From Flavobacterium gawalongense (GTDB taxonomy: Bacteria > Bacteroidota > Bacteroidia > Flavobacteriales > Flavobacteriaceae), in the NCBI RefSeq assembly GCF_007097265.1, contig NZ_VJZP01000002.1, positions 62,001 to 126,000 of the forward strand: 64,000 bases of DNA. Direction: 5' to 3'. A program made the position numbers and the translations under genes. Numbering within the stretch: the first letter of the stretch is position 1; each line of letters begins with the position of its first letter. Shown here piece by piece: positions 18,397-27,924 of this stretch. The notes under the pieces are model-generated. The model was not told the origin of the DNA and did not search any database. It saw only the letters and a program-made list of their open reading frames with translations.

Positions 18397-18879
18397 ATGA
18401 TAGTAATGATTGCGGCTGTTGCCGAAAATAATGCGCTTGGAAAAAACAATGAATTAGTATGGCATCTTCCAAATGATTTTAAAAGATTTAAAACACTTAC
18501 TTCCGGACATTATATCATAATGGGACGGAAAACTTTTGAAAGCTTCCCAAAACCATTACCCAATCGAACTCATATTGTGATATCTCGACAGGAAGAATAC
18601 CAACCTGAAGGTTGTATCATTGTAGACAGCATAGAAAAAGCATTAGATATTTGTCCTAGAAATGAAACCACCTATATTATTGGAGGCGGAGAAATTTACA
18701 ATCTGGGACTTCCTTTTACTGACAAGATTGAAATCACAAGAGTTCATAATAGTTTTGAAGCAGATGCTTTTTTTCCTGAAATCGATCTTGAAGAATGGGA
18801 AATTATAGAATCTGTGTTTAACACGAAAGACGAAAAACACCTTTACGATTATACGTATCAAACTTTTTCCAGAAAATAA
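18397..18879 (+). CDS. folA: Dihydrofolate reductase
   Basis: Reduces dihydrofolate to tetrahydrofolate with NADPH. 160 residues. Seen: IAAVAENNALGKNNELVWHL (folate and Met20-loop region), DFKRFKTLTSGHYIIMGRKT with the Thr/Lys NADPH contacts, and IIGGGEIYNLGLP near 91-103. It completes the dTMP cycle with thyA, which lies 1 kb upstream with a terminator and two genes between. It is followed at once by a terminator. Confidence 0.96.
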   Translation: MIVMIAAVAENNALGKNNELVWHLPNDFKRFKTLTSGHYIIMGRKTFESFPKPLPNRTHIVISRQEEYQPEGCIIVDSIEKALDICPRNETTYIIGGGEIYNLGLPFTDKIEITRVHNSFEADAFFPEIDLEEWEIIESVFNTKDEKHLYDYTYQTFSRK

Positions 18880-18909
18880 AAAAAACATCCCAAAATGGGA
18901 TGTTTTTTT
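18879..18909. terminator. Bidirectional terminator after folA
   Basis: An A run and ACATCCCA, loop AAA, TGGGATGT and a T run. It begins at the folA stop codon and faces the convergent membrane protein gene ending at 18932. Confidence 0.85.
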
Positions 18910-18931
18910 CAACAATGATAAGGGAAATGAC

Positions 18932-19249
18932 CTATTCTTGAAACAGTATTTGATAACTCAAAATAAAAATCACAAATACTAGTAACACTCCAGATATGAA
19001 GATAATAGCATTTGATGATTTTTGGGAGTACATTTCAAAAAAGCCTTTAATACCAAATACCACGAAGGTACTAAAGACAAAGAAAATCAAAATTTCCAAA
19101 AACAAATTTAATCCTAAGAACGTGTGTTGCGCTTTAAATACAGTACTATTTTGTAAAATAGCACTTTCAAAACTGCTCACAAGAACAAATGATATTGTTA
19201 ACGCAAGAAACAACCATTTGATTTGGGTCATTGAATCCCTATTAATCAT
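18932..19249 (-). CDS. Hypothetical membrane protein, three helices
   Basis: 105 residues with three hydrophobic helices (about 11-28, 45-68 and 82-103) and few polar residues between them. A start at the inner MTQIKWLF (19231) is as likely as the first Met. No family is recognised. It lies alone between the folA terminator and the menG promoter. The similar composition to its neighbours and lack of any overlapping gene support it as real. Confidence 0.65.
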   Translation of the reverse strand: MINRDSMTQIKWLFLALTISFVLVSSFESAILQNSTVFKAQHTFLGLNLFLEILIFFVFSTFVVFGIKGFFEMYSQKSSNAIIFISGVLLVFVIFILSYQILFQE

Positions 19250-19456
19250 TGATAAATATTTTAAAATATTATAGTGTAAAATTGAACAATAAAAACATTT
19301 GTTGCAATACCCACTTTTAGTGATATTTAAGGTTTGTTGTAATTATTTCATAATTACTCTTCGAAGAACAAAAACTAACTATTTTACTATTTTTTCTGAT
19401 TAAAAGAAAGTCTGCACCTAATTCCAAAACTGATTTTTAGTTTGTACAGTTTGTAT

Positions 19457-19464
19457 TATATTTG
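19457..19464 (+). promoter_or_regulatory. Putative -7 element of menG-porT
   Basis: TATATTTG lies 15 bases before the ATG at 19480 and matches TAnnTTTG. TTG at 19442-19444 is too close for a standard -33 box. The stretch 19250-19456 holds nothing else that I can recognise. Confidence 0.45.
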
Positions 19465-19479
19465 TGGAAATTAAAAAAA

Positions 19480-20211
19480 ATGTCAAAAAACATAACACCC
19501 TATAAAAATTCAACTTTAGGCAAAAAAGAACAAGTTGCGAAAATGTTTGACACCATATCTGGAAATTATGACAATCTTAATCGTGTCATTTCTTTTGGCA
19601 TTGACATCAAATGGCGCAAGAAAGTTCTCAAAATTGTTGCCAAATCCAATCCAAAAATAATTCTGGATATTGCAACCGGAACTGGTGACTTGGCTATTTT
19701 GATGGCACAAACTAATGCTGAAAAAATTATTGGATTAGACATTTCTGCAGGTATGCTTGAAGTTGGCAAGAAAAAAATTGCCGCCAAGAACATGACTGAT
19801 ACCATTGAAATGCTTTTAGGCGACTCTGAAAACATGCCCTTTGATGATAATTATTTTGATGCCATAACAGTTGCTTTTGGTGTTAGAAATTTTGAAACTC
19901 TCGAAAAAGGCTTAGTAGAAATTTTAAGAGTTTTAAAACCAAACGGTGTGTTTGTAATTTTAGAAACCTCAGTTCCGGATAAAACTCCTTATAAACAAGG
20001 ATATACTTTTTACAGTAAAAACATACTTCCACTTATAGGAAAATTATTTTCTAAAGACAATGTAGCTTATGGTTATTTATCTGAATCTTCCGCAGCATTT
20101 CCATACGGTGAAGCATTGAACAATATTTTGAGAAAAATTGGGTTTATAGATGTTGTAGCAATGCCACAAACATTTGGCGTGGCTACCATTTATTCTGCTT
20201 CTAAAAAATAA
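19480..20211 (+). CDS. ubiE: Demethylmenaquinone methyltransferase
   Basis: Last step of menaquinone synthesis (MenG function; Bacteroidetes use menaquinone). 243 residues from ATG 19480; an upstream GTG would add six residues (WKLKK) without homology. Class I SAM-dependent fold: [20 protein letters not shown] at the start, motif [16 protein letters not shown] (about 63-77), [14 protein letters not shown], and the conserved [19 protein letters not shown]. porT follows after one base, so they form one transcript. Confidence 0.94.
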   Translation: MSKNITPYKNSTLGKKEQVAKMFDTISGNYDNLNRVISFGIDIKWRKKVLKIVAKSNPKIILDIATGTGDLAILMAQTNAEKIIGLDISAGMLEVGKKKIAAKNMTDTIEMLLGDSENMPFDDNYFDAITVAFGVRNFETLEKGLVEILRVLKPNGVFVILETSVPDKTPYKQGYTFYSKNILPLIGKLFSKDNVAYGYLSESSAAFPYGEALNNILRKIGFIDVVAMPQTFGVATIYSASKK

Positions 20212-20212
20212 G

Positions 20213-20917
20213 ATGAAAAAAATAGTTGTTTTAGTTTTATTAACTTTCACTCTGAATGGATTTGCACAGTTTACTAAAAACATGTTTAGTAAGGATCCAA
20301 TCATTAACCTTGAAAATTTTCAGAATAAAAGACTTTATTTTGGATATTTTTTGGGATTCAATTCTTATGATTTTAAAATTGACTATAAAACCGTCGGACC
20401 TGATATCCAAGTAAAAAAAACAACGGGTTTTAATGTGGGAATTGTTGGTGATTTAAAACTTCATGAATATATCAGTTTACGATTTGAACCGGGGTTGTAT
20501 TATACTAAAAGAGATTTAAACTTTCCTGGTTTTACAACAAAAGCCGATGCTCTGAGAGAAGTAAACAGCACTTACATTCATTTTCCCTTATTATTAAAGT
20601 TTTTGTCTCTTCGAACTGGAAATATTCGTCCGTATATTGTAGGAGGGCTTTCGACGACTTTAAATTTATCGAGCAATTCAAAATCAGTAGACGATAATTC
20701 AGAACAACGTTTTAGGGTAAAACCCTGGACTACAAATTACGAAATGGGTTTGGGAATCGATTTCTTTTCTCCATATTTTATATTTTCCCCTTCCATAAGA
20801 GGTGTCTTTGGTCTTAAAGATGAACTAATTAGAGACAACGATCCAAACAGTCCCTGGACAGGCGACATAGAATCAATAAAATCCAGAGCTGTTTTTATCA
20901 ATTTTACTTTTCATTAA
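20213..20917 (+). CDS. porT: PorT/SprT, type IX secretion and gliding protein
   Basis: 234 residues from ATG 20213; a longer frame to 20174 runs into ubiE. A signal peptide (1-19, FTLNGFAQ) is followed by an eight-strand outer-membrane barrel of the PorT family (outer membrane beta-barrel; FGYFLGFNSYDFKIDY, RFEPGLYYTKRDL, IRPYIVGGLSTTLNLSSNSK). PorT is needed for the type IX secretion system of Bacteroidetes. The ubiE-porT gene pair is conserved in Flavobacteria, which supports the assignment. No other T9SS genes lie in the window. Confidence 0.88.
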   Translation: MKKIVVLVLLTFTLNGFAQFTKNMFSKDPIINLENFQNKRLYFGYFLGFNSYDFKIDYKTVGPDIQVKKTTGFNVGIVGDLKLHEYISLRFEPGLYYTKRDLNFPGFTTKADALREVNSTYIHFPLLLKFLSLRTGNIRPYIVGGLSTTLNLSSNSKSVDDNSEQRFRVKPWTTNYEMGLGIDFFSPYFIFSPSIRGVFGLKDELIRDNDPNSPWTGDIESIKSRAVFINFTFH

Positions 20918-20941
20918 AACAATTACTATTCTTAATTTTTT

Positions 20942-21670
20942 TTAAGAATTTCTTCTAAATTCACTAAGAATAATAGCAGTTGCGGTTGCCACATTCAAGC
21001 TTTCCGTCTTTTGAATTTCTCCGAAACGAGGGATTGTCAGTCTGTTTTGAACCAGTTTTTCAATTTCTGCAGAAATTCCATTGGCTTCATTCCCCATGAT
21101 GATGATTCCCTCCTGAGACAAACTGGTTTTATAAATATTCACGCCATCCATAAAAGTGCCAAAAACAGGTAATTTGGTTTTAGAAATAAAAGCATTCAAA
21201 TCTGTGTAACTCACATTTACCCGCGCAATTGAACCCATTGTAGCCTGGACTACTTTTGGATTATAAATATCAACTGTTTCCTTAGAACACACTAACTGAT
21301 GAATTCCAAACCAGTCACACAATCGCAAAATCGTTCCTAAATTTCCCGGATCGCGAATGCTATCAAGAGCGAGAATCAATCCAGATTCAATCATTTTTTT
21401 CTCAACTGGCACCTTAAAAACTGCCAAGCAGGAATTTGGCGATGAAAGAGCACTTATTTTTTTTAAATCATTATCGTCAATAACCGTTTTTTTTGCACTT
21501 AAAACTTCCTCAAAATCGTTTTGAGTCGTGTACAAATGTTCCAATTCAAAATTTGACTGCAATAATTCCTGAATTACTTTTACGCCTTCGGCAAAAAATA
21601 ATTTATTAGTGAACCTATATTTTTTTTGCTGTAAACTCGTTATAAGTTTTATTTGGTTTTTACTAACCAT
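20942..21670 (-). CDS. SpoU/TrmH family RNA 2'-O-methyltransferase
   Basis: 242 residues from MVSKNQIKLITSLQQKKYR (21670); the frame extends further upstream but would overlap tamL and adds non-homologous sequence. The N-terminal substrate-binding part (KYRFTNKLFFAEGVKVIQEL) is followed by the SPOUT knot domain with LALDSIRDPGNLGTILRLCD (motif 1), IIMGNEANGIS (motif 2) and IPRFGEIQKTESLNVATATA (motif 3). The target (rRNA or tRNA) is not known. It ends 24 bases from porT and is divergent from tamL. Confidence 0.92.
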   Translation of the reverse strand: MVSKNQIKLITSLQQKKYRFTNKLFFAEGVKVIQELLQSNFELEHLYTTQNDFEEVLSAKKTVIDDNDLKKISALSSPNSCLAVFKVPVEKKMIESGLILALDSIRDPGNLGTILRLCDWFGIHQLVCSKETVDIYNPKVVQATMGSIARVNVSYTDLNAFISKTKLPVFGTFMDGVNIYKTSLSQEGIIIMGNEANGISAEIEKLVQNRLTIPRFGEIQKTESLNVATATAIILSEFRRNS

Positions 21671-21687
21671 AAAATAATGTACTTTTG
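21653..21687 (+). promoter_or_regulatory. Promoter of tamL
   Basis: TTG at 21653-21655, 24 bases, then TACTTTTG at 21680-21687, which matches TAnnTTTG. The start codon at 21708 is 20 bases further on. It overlaps the 5' end of the divergent methyltransferase gene. Confidence 0.55.
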
Positions 21688-21707
21688 AATTAAATATTTT
21701 ATAACAC

Positions 21708-24272
21708 TTGAAAAAGATTTCCACAAAAATAACAGCATTTATTCTAATTGCAACATTAATCTGTGCATGTAACGCTGTAAAAAGAGTTCCAGAGGGCAAA
21801 CACCTACTTACTAAAAATGAAGTTTTAGTAAATAACAAAGCCACAAAAGAAGAAATTATTTTCAATCAATTATATCAAAATCCAAACAGCACCTTATTAT
21901 TGGGCTTTCGTTTGCGATTGAATTTGTATAATTTGGCTAATCTGAATCCTGACTCCACTTATCAGGCTAAGTTTACAAATAATCCTGAAAAATACAAAAG
22001 ACAATCAAAATGGCTATCTGCAAAACAAGTTGACCGACTTGGAAAATCTTTTTTGTATCATGGAATTCATGATTTTCTAAAAAAAACTGGTGAAGCACCT
22101 GTAATTATTGACAAATCAAAAATTGACAAATCGATATTACGATTGAAATATTATTATTTTAATATTGGTTTTTTTAATGTTAAAGCGAACTACACCATAG
22201 ACACATTAAAAACCAAAAGAGCCAAAATTAAATATGCAATAACTACGCTTGAACCCTATACTTTAGACACACTAAAAACAACTATTTTGACTCCTGTACT
22301 TGATTCGTTGTACGAAGTAACCAAATCTAAAACTTTAATTAAATCCGGAGATCAATATAAAACAGCCAATTTTGAGGATGAAAAAAACCGAATCACCACT
22401 CACTTCAGAAACAATGGCGCGTATAATTTCCAACCTAATTACATCACTTTTGATTTAGATACCATTAATAAAGTAAATAAAGCAGATGTAAATTTAATCA
22501 TCAATAATTATTCTTATCAACAACAAGACTCAAGTAAAACAGAACCTTTCAAGTTATATAAAATAAGCGATGTAAACATTTATACCGATTATTTACCTAA
22601 TGGTGGCAATCAAAAAATTACGGATAGTATTTCCTACAACAATTTTAATTTGTATGGTCGCAAAAAAATAAAATACAAACCTCGTGCCATAACGAATGCC
22701 ATTTTTATTACGAAAGGAACTTTGTTTGCGGATTATAAAACGGTGCTGACAACCCGATATTTGAATAATCTGAAGATTTTCAATTATCCAACCATACAAT
22801 ACGAAGTCGACAAAAGAGATACAACCGCTCACTCATTGATTGCAAAAGTATATTTAACCCCAAGAAAAAAATATAGTTTTGGCACTACTCTGGATGTTAC
22901 ACATTCAAACATACAAGATATTGGTATTGGACTGAGTGCTTCAGAAACCATCAGAAACGTATTTAACGGCGCCGAAACATTAGAAATTGCTGCTCGTGGA
23001 AATATAGGATCATCAAAAGATTTAGCAAATCCAAATAATAACTTTTTTAATGTTTCAGAATACGGACTGGATTTAAAACTTAGCTTCCCAAGAATTTTTA
23101 TACCTTTTGCAACTGAAAAAATCATTCCTAAGAGTATGATTCCTTCCACTCTTATTACTATGGGTTTTGCCAAGCAAAGAAATATTGGTCTGGATAAAGA
23201 AAATTTTACCGGAGCATTATCTTATAATTGGACGCCAAAAAGAAACAATACCGCTCGTTTTGACCTTTTCAATGCGCAATTTGTGCGCAATCTAAATCCA
23301 CAAAATTATTTCAATGTTTATCGGTCTTCTTACAACGCTTTGAATGAATTAGCCCAAAAGCCTAGTTATGGAGTCAATCCAACATATTTTAACGACAATA
23401 ATGATTTAATTATTGAAAACGGAACTAATAGCTTTATCAATGGCGTTTTAGGCTCAAACCCAAGTATCTTTCCAAACGCTAGCGATTTCGCATCAATAAA
23501 AAGTATAGAAGAACGAAGAATTAGACTTTCCGAGAATGATTTTATTCTGGCTACAAGTTATAGTTTTACTAAAACTACCAAAATAGATTTGCTAGACAAT
23601 AATTTTTACCTCTTCCGAACAAAAATTGAATCTGCCGGGACTTTATTATCATTAGTTTCGAAAACAGCAAGTTTACCTAAAAATTCAGATAACAATTACG
23701 AAATATTCAATTTAGAATATTCAGAATATATAAAAACGGAGTTCGACTATATCAAACACTGGGATCTGACAAAAGAGAAAGTTTTTGCTGTCAGAACCTT
23801 CTTTGGAATAGCCATTCCTTTTGGCAATTCGGACAACGTTCCGTTTTCGAGAAGTTATTTTTCTGGTGGTTCCAATGATAACAGAGCGTGGCAACCTTAT
23901 AGTTTAGGTCCTGGAAGCAGCGGTGCTTCAAATGATTTTAATGAAGCTAATATGAAAATTGCTCTTAGCGGAGAATTTAGATTTAAAGTATTAGGCAGTC
24001 TAAAAGGAGCACTTTTTGTAGATGCCGGAAATATATGGAATGTACTTGATAATGTGGAAGATGAAAAGGCAACATTTAAAAATCTAAACGATTTAAAAGA
24101 CATTGCAATAGGCTCTGGATTTGGGTTGCGATACGATTTAAGTTTTTTTGTAATCCGGTTTGATTTAGGGTTTAAAACCTACAATCCGGCCAATGAAACA
24201 AGCAAACGATGGTTTAATGAATACAATTTTGGACACTCTGTTTTAAATTTTGGAATAAATTATCCGTTCTAA
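21708..24272 (+). CDS. tamL: TamL-type BamA/TamA family outer-membrane lipoprotein
   Basis: 854 residues starting at TTG 21708, the only start that keeps the signal sequence. The N-terminus ISTKITAFILIATLICAC is a lipoprotein signal with Cys at about residue 20, which separates TamL from BamA. POTRA-like domains fill roughly 25-430, followed by a 16-strand Omp85 barrel with the conserved SYFSGGSNDNRAWQPYSLGP region and an aromatic C-terminus (NFGINYPF). It probably helps assemble or insert outer-membrane proteins. The SpoU methyltransferase neighbour is typical. The promoter gives a leader of about 14 bases. Confidence 0.88.
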   Translation: MKKISTKITAFILIATLICACNAVKRVPEGKHLLTKNEVLVNNKATKEEIIFNQLYQNPNSTLLLGFRLRLNLYNLANLNPDSTYQAKFTNNPEKYKRQSKWLSAKQVDRLGKSFLYHGIHDFLKKTGEAPVIIDKSKIDKSILRLKYYYFNIGFFNVKANYTIDTLKTKRAKIKYAITTLEPYTLDTLKTTILTPVLDSLYEVTKSKTLIKSGDQYKTANFEDEKNRITTHFRNNGAYNFQPNYITFDLDTINKVNKADVNLIINNYSYQQQDSSKTEPFKLYKISDVNIYTDYLPNGGNQKITDSISYNNFNLYGRKKIKYKPRAITNAIFITKGTLFADYKTVLTTRYLNNLKIFNYPTIQYEVDKRDTTAHSLIAKVYLTPRKKYSFGTTLDVTHSNIQDIGIGLSASETIRNVFNGAETLEIAARGNIGSSKDLANPNNNFFNVSEYGLDLKLSFPRIFIPFATEKIIPKSMIPSTLITMGFAKQRNIGLDKENFTGALSYNWTPKRNNTARFDLFNAQFVRNLNPQNYFNVYRSSYNALNELAQKPSYGVNPTYFNDNNDLIIENGTNSFINGVLGSNPSIFPNASDFASIKSIEERRIRLSENDFILATSYSFTKTTKIDLLDNNFYLFRTKIESAGTLLSLVSKTASLPKNSDNNYEIFNLEYSEYIKTEFDYIKHWDLTKEKVFAVRTFFGIAIPFGNSDNVPFSRSYFSGGSNDNRAWQPYSLGPGSSGASNDFNEANMKIALSGEFRFKVLGSLKGALFVDAGNIWNVLDNVEDEKATFKNLNDLKDIAIGSGFGLRYDLSFFVIRFDLGFKTYNPANETSKRWFNEYNFGHSVLNFGINYPF

Positions 24273-24331
24273 TGCTAATTAATTCTTATTTTTGCAAACT
24301 AAAAACTAAAAAATAACTAAAAAGAATTACA

Positions 24332-25399
24332 ATGGCACACAACATAAAACCAGGCGTAGCTACGGGAGATCAGGTTCAGGAAATTTTTAATTATGCAAAA
24401 GAAAAAGGATTTGCACTTCCTGCAGTAAATGTTACGGGATCAAATACCATCAATGGTGTTCTCGAAACTGCAGCAAAATTAAATGCGCCAGTTATCATCC
24501 AATTTTCTAATGGAGGAGCACAATTTAATGCGGGTAAAGGACTTTCAAATGCAGGTGAAAAAGCGGCTATCGCTGGTGGAATTGCAGGAGCATTACACAT
24601 TCACACTTTGGCGGAAGCTTACGGAGCAACTGTAATTTTACATACTGACCATTGTGCAAAAAAATTATTGCCTTGGATTGATGGACTATTAGATGCTTCA
24701 GAAAAACATTTTGCTGAAACAGGAAAACCATTGTTCTCTTCTCACATGATTGATTTATCTGAAGAGCCTATCGAAGAAAACATCGAAATTTGCAAAGGTT
24801 ATTTAGAAAGAATGAGCAAAATGGGAATGACATTGGAAATTGAACTTGGAATCACAGGTGGTGAAGAAGATGGTGTTGACAACTCTGATGTTGATAGCTC
24901 AAAACTATATACTCAACCTGAAGAAGTAGCTTACGCTTACGAAGAACTTTCAAAAGTAAGCCCTAGATTTACAATTGCAGCAGCTTTTGGTAACGTTCAC
25001 GGTGTATACAAACCAGGAAATGTAAAATTGACTCCAAAAATCTTAAAAAATTCTCAAGATTTTGTACAAAACAAATTCAATACAGGATCTAATCCGGTAG
25101 ATTTTGTTTTCCATGGTGGTTCAGGTTCTACATTGGAAGAAATCAGAGAAGGTATCAGCTACGGTGTAATAAAAATGAATATTGATACTGATTTGCAATT
25201 TGCATTTACTGAAGGTATTCGTGATTACATGGTTAAAAATATTGATTATTTGAAAACTCAAATTGGAAACCCAGAAGGTGCTGATGCTCCTAACAAAAAA
25301 TATTACGATCCAAGAAAATGGTTACGTGAAAGTGAAGTTACTTTCAATACAAGACTTGAGCAAGCATTTGCTGACTTGAACAACGTGAATACACTATAA
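24332..25399 (+). CDS. fbaA: Class II fructose-bisphosphate aldolase
   Basis: Zn-dependent glycolytic and gluconeogenic aldolase. 355 residues, the length of the class IIA (E. coli FbaA) type. Metal and substrate residues are seen in VILHTDHCAKK (His and Asp, about 105-112), FGNVHGVYKPGNVKLTP and VFHGGSGSTLEEI, and the Schiff-free C-terminal arm MNIDTDLQFAFTEGIRDYM. It is followed by accD after 103 bases. Confidence 0.96.
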   Translation: MAHNIKPGVATGDQVQEIFNYAKEKGFALPAVNVTGSNTINGVLETAAKLNAPVIIQFSNGGAQFNAGKGLSNAGEKAAIAGGIAGALHIHTLAEAYGATVILHTDHCAKKLLPWIDGLLDASEKHFAETGKPLFSSHMIDLSEEPIEENIEICKGYLERMSKMGMTLEIELGITGGEEDGVDNSDVDSSKLYTQPEEVAYAYEELSKVSPRFTIAAAFGNVHGVYKPGNVKLTPKILKNSQDFVQNKFNTGSNPVDFVFHGGSGSTLEEIREGISYGVIKMNIDTDLQFAFTEGIRDYMVKNIDYLKTQIGNPEGADAPNKKYYDPRKWLRESEVTFNTRLEQAFADLNNVNTL

Positions 25400-25502
25400 T
25401 AAAATTAAGTTTAAAGTTTTCAAATCCCGATGTAACTATCTGGATTTGAGATCTAAACCAGAAACTACAGGAACGGATTACTGAACACTGAATACTAGAA
25501 AA

Positions 25503-26357
25503 ATGGCTTGGTTTAAAAGAAAAGAAAAAGGGATTACTACTGCTACCGAAGACAAAATGGACATCCCAAAAGGGCTTTGGTACAAATCTCCAACTGGAAA
25601 AATTATTGATGCCGATGAACTAGCTCGTAACTTATTTGTAAGTCCCGAAGATGGTTTTCATGTTAGAATTGGAAGTGCAGAATATTTTCAAATTTTATTT
25701 GATAACAATGAATTTGTTGAATTAGATAAGAATATGACTTCTAAAGATCCTTTGCATTTTGTTGACACAAAAAAATATGCAGACCGATTAAAAGATGTTA
25801 TGGAAAAAACCAAACTTAAGGACGCAGTGCGTACCGGAGTTGGAAAATCCAAAGGAAAAGATGTAGTGATTTGCTGTATGGATTTCGCCTTTATTGGTGG
25901 TTCTATGGGAGCTGTAGTGGGAGAGAAAATCGCAAGAGGAATCGATCACGCTATTCAAAACAAATTACCATTTGTAATGATTTCTAAATCAGGTGGAGCA
26001 AGAATGATGGAAGCAGCTTATTCTTTGATGCAATTAGCTAAAACATCTGTAAAACTAGCTCAACTAGCCGAAGCAAAATTGCCTTATATTTCGTTATGCA
26101 CTGATCCAACAACCGGTGGAACAACTGCTTCCTATGCGATGCTGGGTGATATTAACATTTCTGAACCAGGTGCATTGATTGGATTTGCAGGGCCAAGAGT
26201 AGTAAAAGACACGACCGGTAAAGATTTACCAGAAGGTTTTCAAACTGCTGAATTTGTTCTTGAACATGGTTTCTTAGACTTTATAACACCAAGAAAAGAA
26301 TTGAAGGACAAGATTAACTTGTACATCGATTTGATTCAAAACAACAATATTAGATAA
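25503..26357 (+). CDS. accD: Acetyl-CoA carboxylase, carboxyltransferase beta subunit lacking the zinc finger
   Basis: Beta subunit of the carboxyltransferase that makes malonyl-CoA for fatty acid synthesis. 284 residues. The crotonase-fold core is intact: [75 protein letters not shown]. In E. coli the N-terminus carries a four-Cys zinc ribbon; here the same place reads [20 protein letters not shown] and [10 protein letters not shown] with no Cys at all. The ribbon fold may remain without metal. Closely related species would show whether this is a shared trait. Confidence 0.94.
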   Translation: MAWFKRKEKGITTATEDKMDIPKGLWYKSPTGKIIDADELARNLFVSPEDGFHVRIGSAEYFQILFDNNEFVELDKNMTSKDPLHFVDTKKYADRLKDVMEKTKLKDAVRTGVGKSKGKDVVICCMDFAFIGGSMGAVVGEKIARGIDHAIQNKLPFVMISKSGGARMMEAAYSLMQLAKTSVKLAQLAEAKLPYISLCTDPTTGGTTASYAMLGDINISEPGALIGFAGPRVVKDTTGKDLPEGFQTAEFVLEHGFLDFITPRKELKDKINLYIDLIQNNNIR

Positions 26358-26360
26358 ATG

Positions 26361-26386
26361 AAAATCCCGATTGCTCGGGATTTTTT
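26361..26386 (+). terminator. Terminator of accD
   Basis: AAAATCCCGA TTGC TCGGGATTTTTT begins four bases after the accD stop: a 7-bp G+C-rich stem and a T run. Confidence 0.85.
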
Positions 26387-26428
26387 ATGTACTTTAAATT
26401 CTTATCTTTTTTTAAGATTTAAACAAAT

Positions 26429-26463
26429 AAAAGGGCTTTCAAATGATTTTGAAAGCCCTTTTT
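26429..26463. terminator. Second, bidirectional terminator before the ABC permease gene end
   Basis: AAAAGGGCTTTCAAA / TTTGAAAGCCCTTTTT around the loop TGAT, a near-perfect stem of 14-15 bp. It lies 46 bases beyond the minus-strand stop of the permease and also backs up the accD terminator. Confidence 0.85.
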
Positions 26464-26509
26464 ATATAAGATTTAGATTCTTATTTTGAAAATTGTCGGC
26501 AAATTAAAA

Positions 26510-27760
26510 TTACATCCCCCTTCTAATTGCCTCCACAGGATCTAGTTTTGAAGCAGCTATAGCCGGCAAAATTCCGGAAATTAACCCAATTAAGGCCGCT
26601 AATCCAGTTCCTAAAAGAATATTTCCCATACCCAAAACAAATTCAAAATCTAATACTTTTGTTAAAACGACTGAAATTATCCAAACTAACAAAAGTCCAA
26701 TTATTCCCCCAATTACAGATAATATAATTGCTTCAAATAAAAACTGAAACAATATAAATTTATTTTTGGCACCCAATGATTTCTGAATTCCTATTAAATT
26801 TGTGCGCTCTTTTACTGAAACAAACATAATATTGGCAATACCAAATCCTCCTACAAGTAGAGAAAACCCACTGATAATCCAACCTACAACATTCATTTGT
26901 CCTAAAATACCATCAATAAAATCTGTAAAACCTGAAAATACATTTATAAAAAAATTGTCGATTTCTCCTGCTTTCAAACCTCTATAACTTCTCAATTTTT
27001 GAGATATTTCGCTTTTATAAGCTTCCATATCAATGCCGCTCTCTGGCTTAAAAACGATTACGTTTGTCAATGAAGTATTATTATCACCATATAGTTGACG
27101 AACAAAATTTACCGGAATAAAAGCGGAAGTATCATCACTATCCCCAAACAATCCCGCTCCTTGTTTCTTCAAAACACCAATTACAGTGAACCGCTTACCG
27201 TATAAACGAACATTTTTTCCCAATGGTTCAGATGCATCAAATAATGATTTTGCAATTTCATTTCCTAAAACAACAACCGTAGATCCAGAATTGGCTTCAG
27301 ACTCATTATAAAACCTTCCTTTATCAAATTCCAGGCCTTGAATATCTATAAACTCATGGGAAACCGGAACAATATTAACATCGCTTACCGTTTTTGAATC
27401 ATATTTAATAGATTCCCTTCGAGTAAATATTTGATATCCCATTTGGGCAGTATTAGTCATTACCCCTTTCATATAGGCGTACTCATCATACTTTACATTT
27501 GGGAACTGTTCTCTTTTCCATTGCGGAATATCCGAAGGCCCAAAAGAAAATTTCATTAAATAAATAGTGTTTTTATCAAGACTACTTAAATCTTTGGTAA
27601 TTTTTCTATCTAAAGAATCTACGGCTGCAAGCACCGCTATTATTGAAAATATACCAATAGTTACACCTAATAAAGAAAGCAAAGTCCTTAATTTATTGTT
27701 CCGTAAAGCATTCATTGCGAAACCAAAACTCTCTTTTAATAATCGAAGATAGACTAACAT
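26510..27760 (-). CDS. MacB/FtsX-type ABC transporter permease
   Basis: 416 residues. One N-terminal helix (about 25-45, LLSLLGVTIGIFSIIAVLAA), a large periplasmic MacB_PCD domain (50-280), and three C-terminal FtsX helices (about 290-410) with the conserved GIQKSLGAKNKFILFQFLFE coupling segment and GLISGILPAIAASKLDPVEA. Members export lipoproteins, peptides or drugs, or move signals across the membrane. The ATPase partner is not next to it in the window, so its substrate cannot be inferred. Confidence 0.9.
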   Translation of the reverse strand: MLVYLRLLKESFGFAMNALRNNKLRTLLSLLGVTIGIFSIIAVLAAVDSLDRKITKDLSSLDKNTIYLMKFSFGPSDIPQWKREQFPNVKYDEYAYMKGVMTNTAQMGYQIFTRRESIKYDSKTVSDVNIVPVSHEFIDIQGLEFDKGRFYNESEANSGSTVVVLGNEIAKSLFDASEPLGKNVRLYGKRFTVIGVLKKQGAGLFGDSDDTSAFIPVNFVRQLYGDNNTSLTNVIVFKPESGIDMEAYKSEISQKLRSYRGLKAGEIDNFFINVFSGFTDFIDGILGQMNVVGWIISGFSLLVGGFGIANIMFVSVKERTNLIGIQKSLGAKNKFILFQFLFEAIILSVIGGIIGLLLVWIISVVLTKVLDFEFVLGMGNILLGTGLAALIGLISGILPAIAASKLDPVEAIRRGM

Positions 27761-27868
27761 AAAATCTTTTTTGCGTTAAGGTAAAATTCTAAATATATTT
27801 TTCATAAACCTAATAAAACCCCACCTATCAATTGGTATATTTTTTTAAGATAATGTTACACAAATTCA

Positions 27869-27901
27869 TTGAATTTTATAATCAAAAAAAAACTATTTTT
27901 G
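27869..27901 (+). promoter_or_regulatory. Promoter of purH
   Basis: TTG at 27869-27871, 22 bases, TATTTTTG at 27894-27901. Transcription would start near 27905-27908, about 20 bases before the ATG at 27925. This also shows that an in-frame upstream start at 27832 is unlikely. Confidence 0.7.
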
Positions 27902-27924
27902 CACTTTATAATTATAACTACACA

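Noticed and set aside
20928..20949. Hairpin ATTCTTAA...TTAAGAAT between porT and the methyltransferase gene as terminator
   Set aside because: The stem is only eight A/T-rich pairs and contains the T run in its loop; too weak to call.
21671..21865. Upstream extension of the SpoU methyltransferase by 65 codons
   Set aside because: It would overlap the tamL start and promoter, and the added residues are not part of the family.
27832..27924. Upstream extension of purH by 31 codons
   Set aside because: A good promoter (27869-27901) lies within it, and homology begins at ATG 27925.
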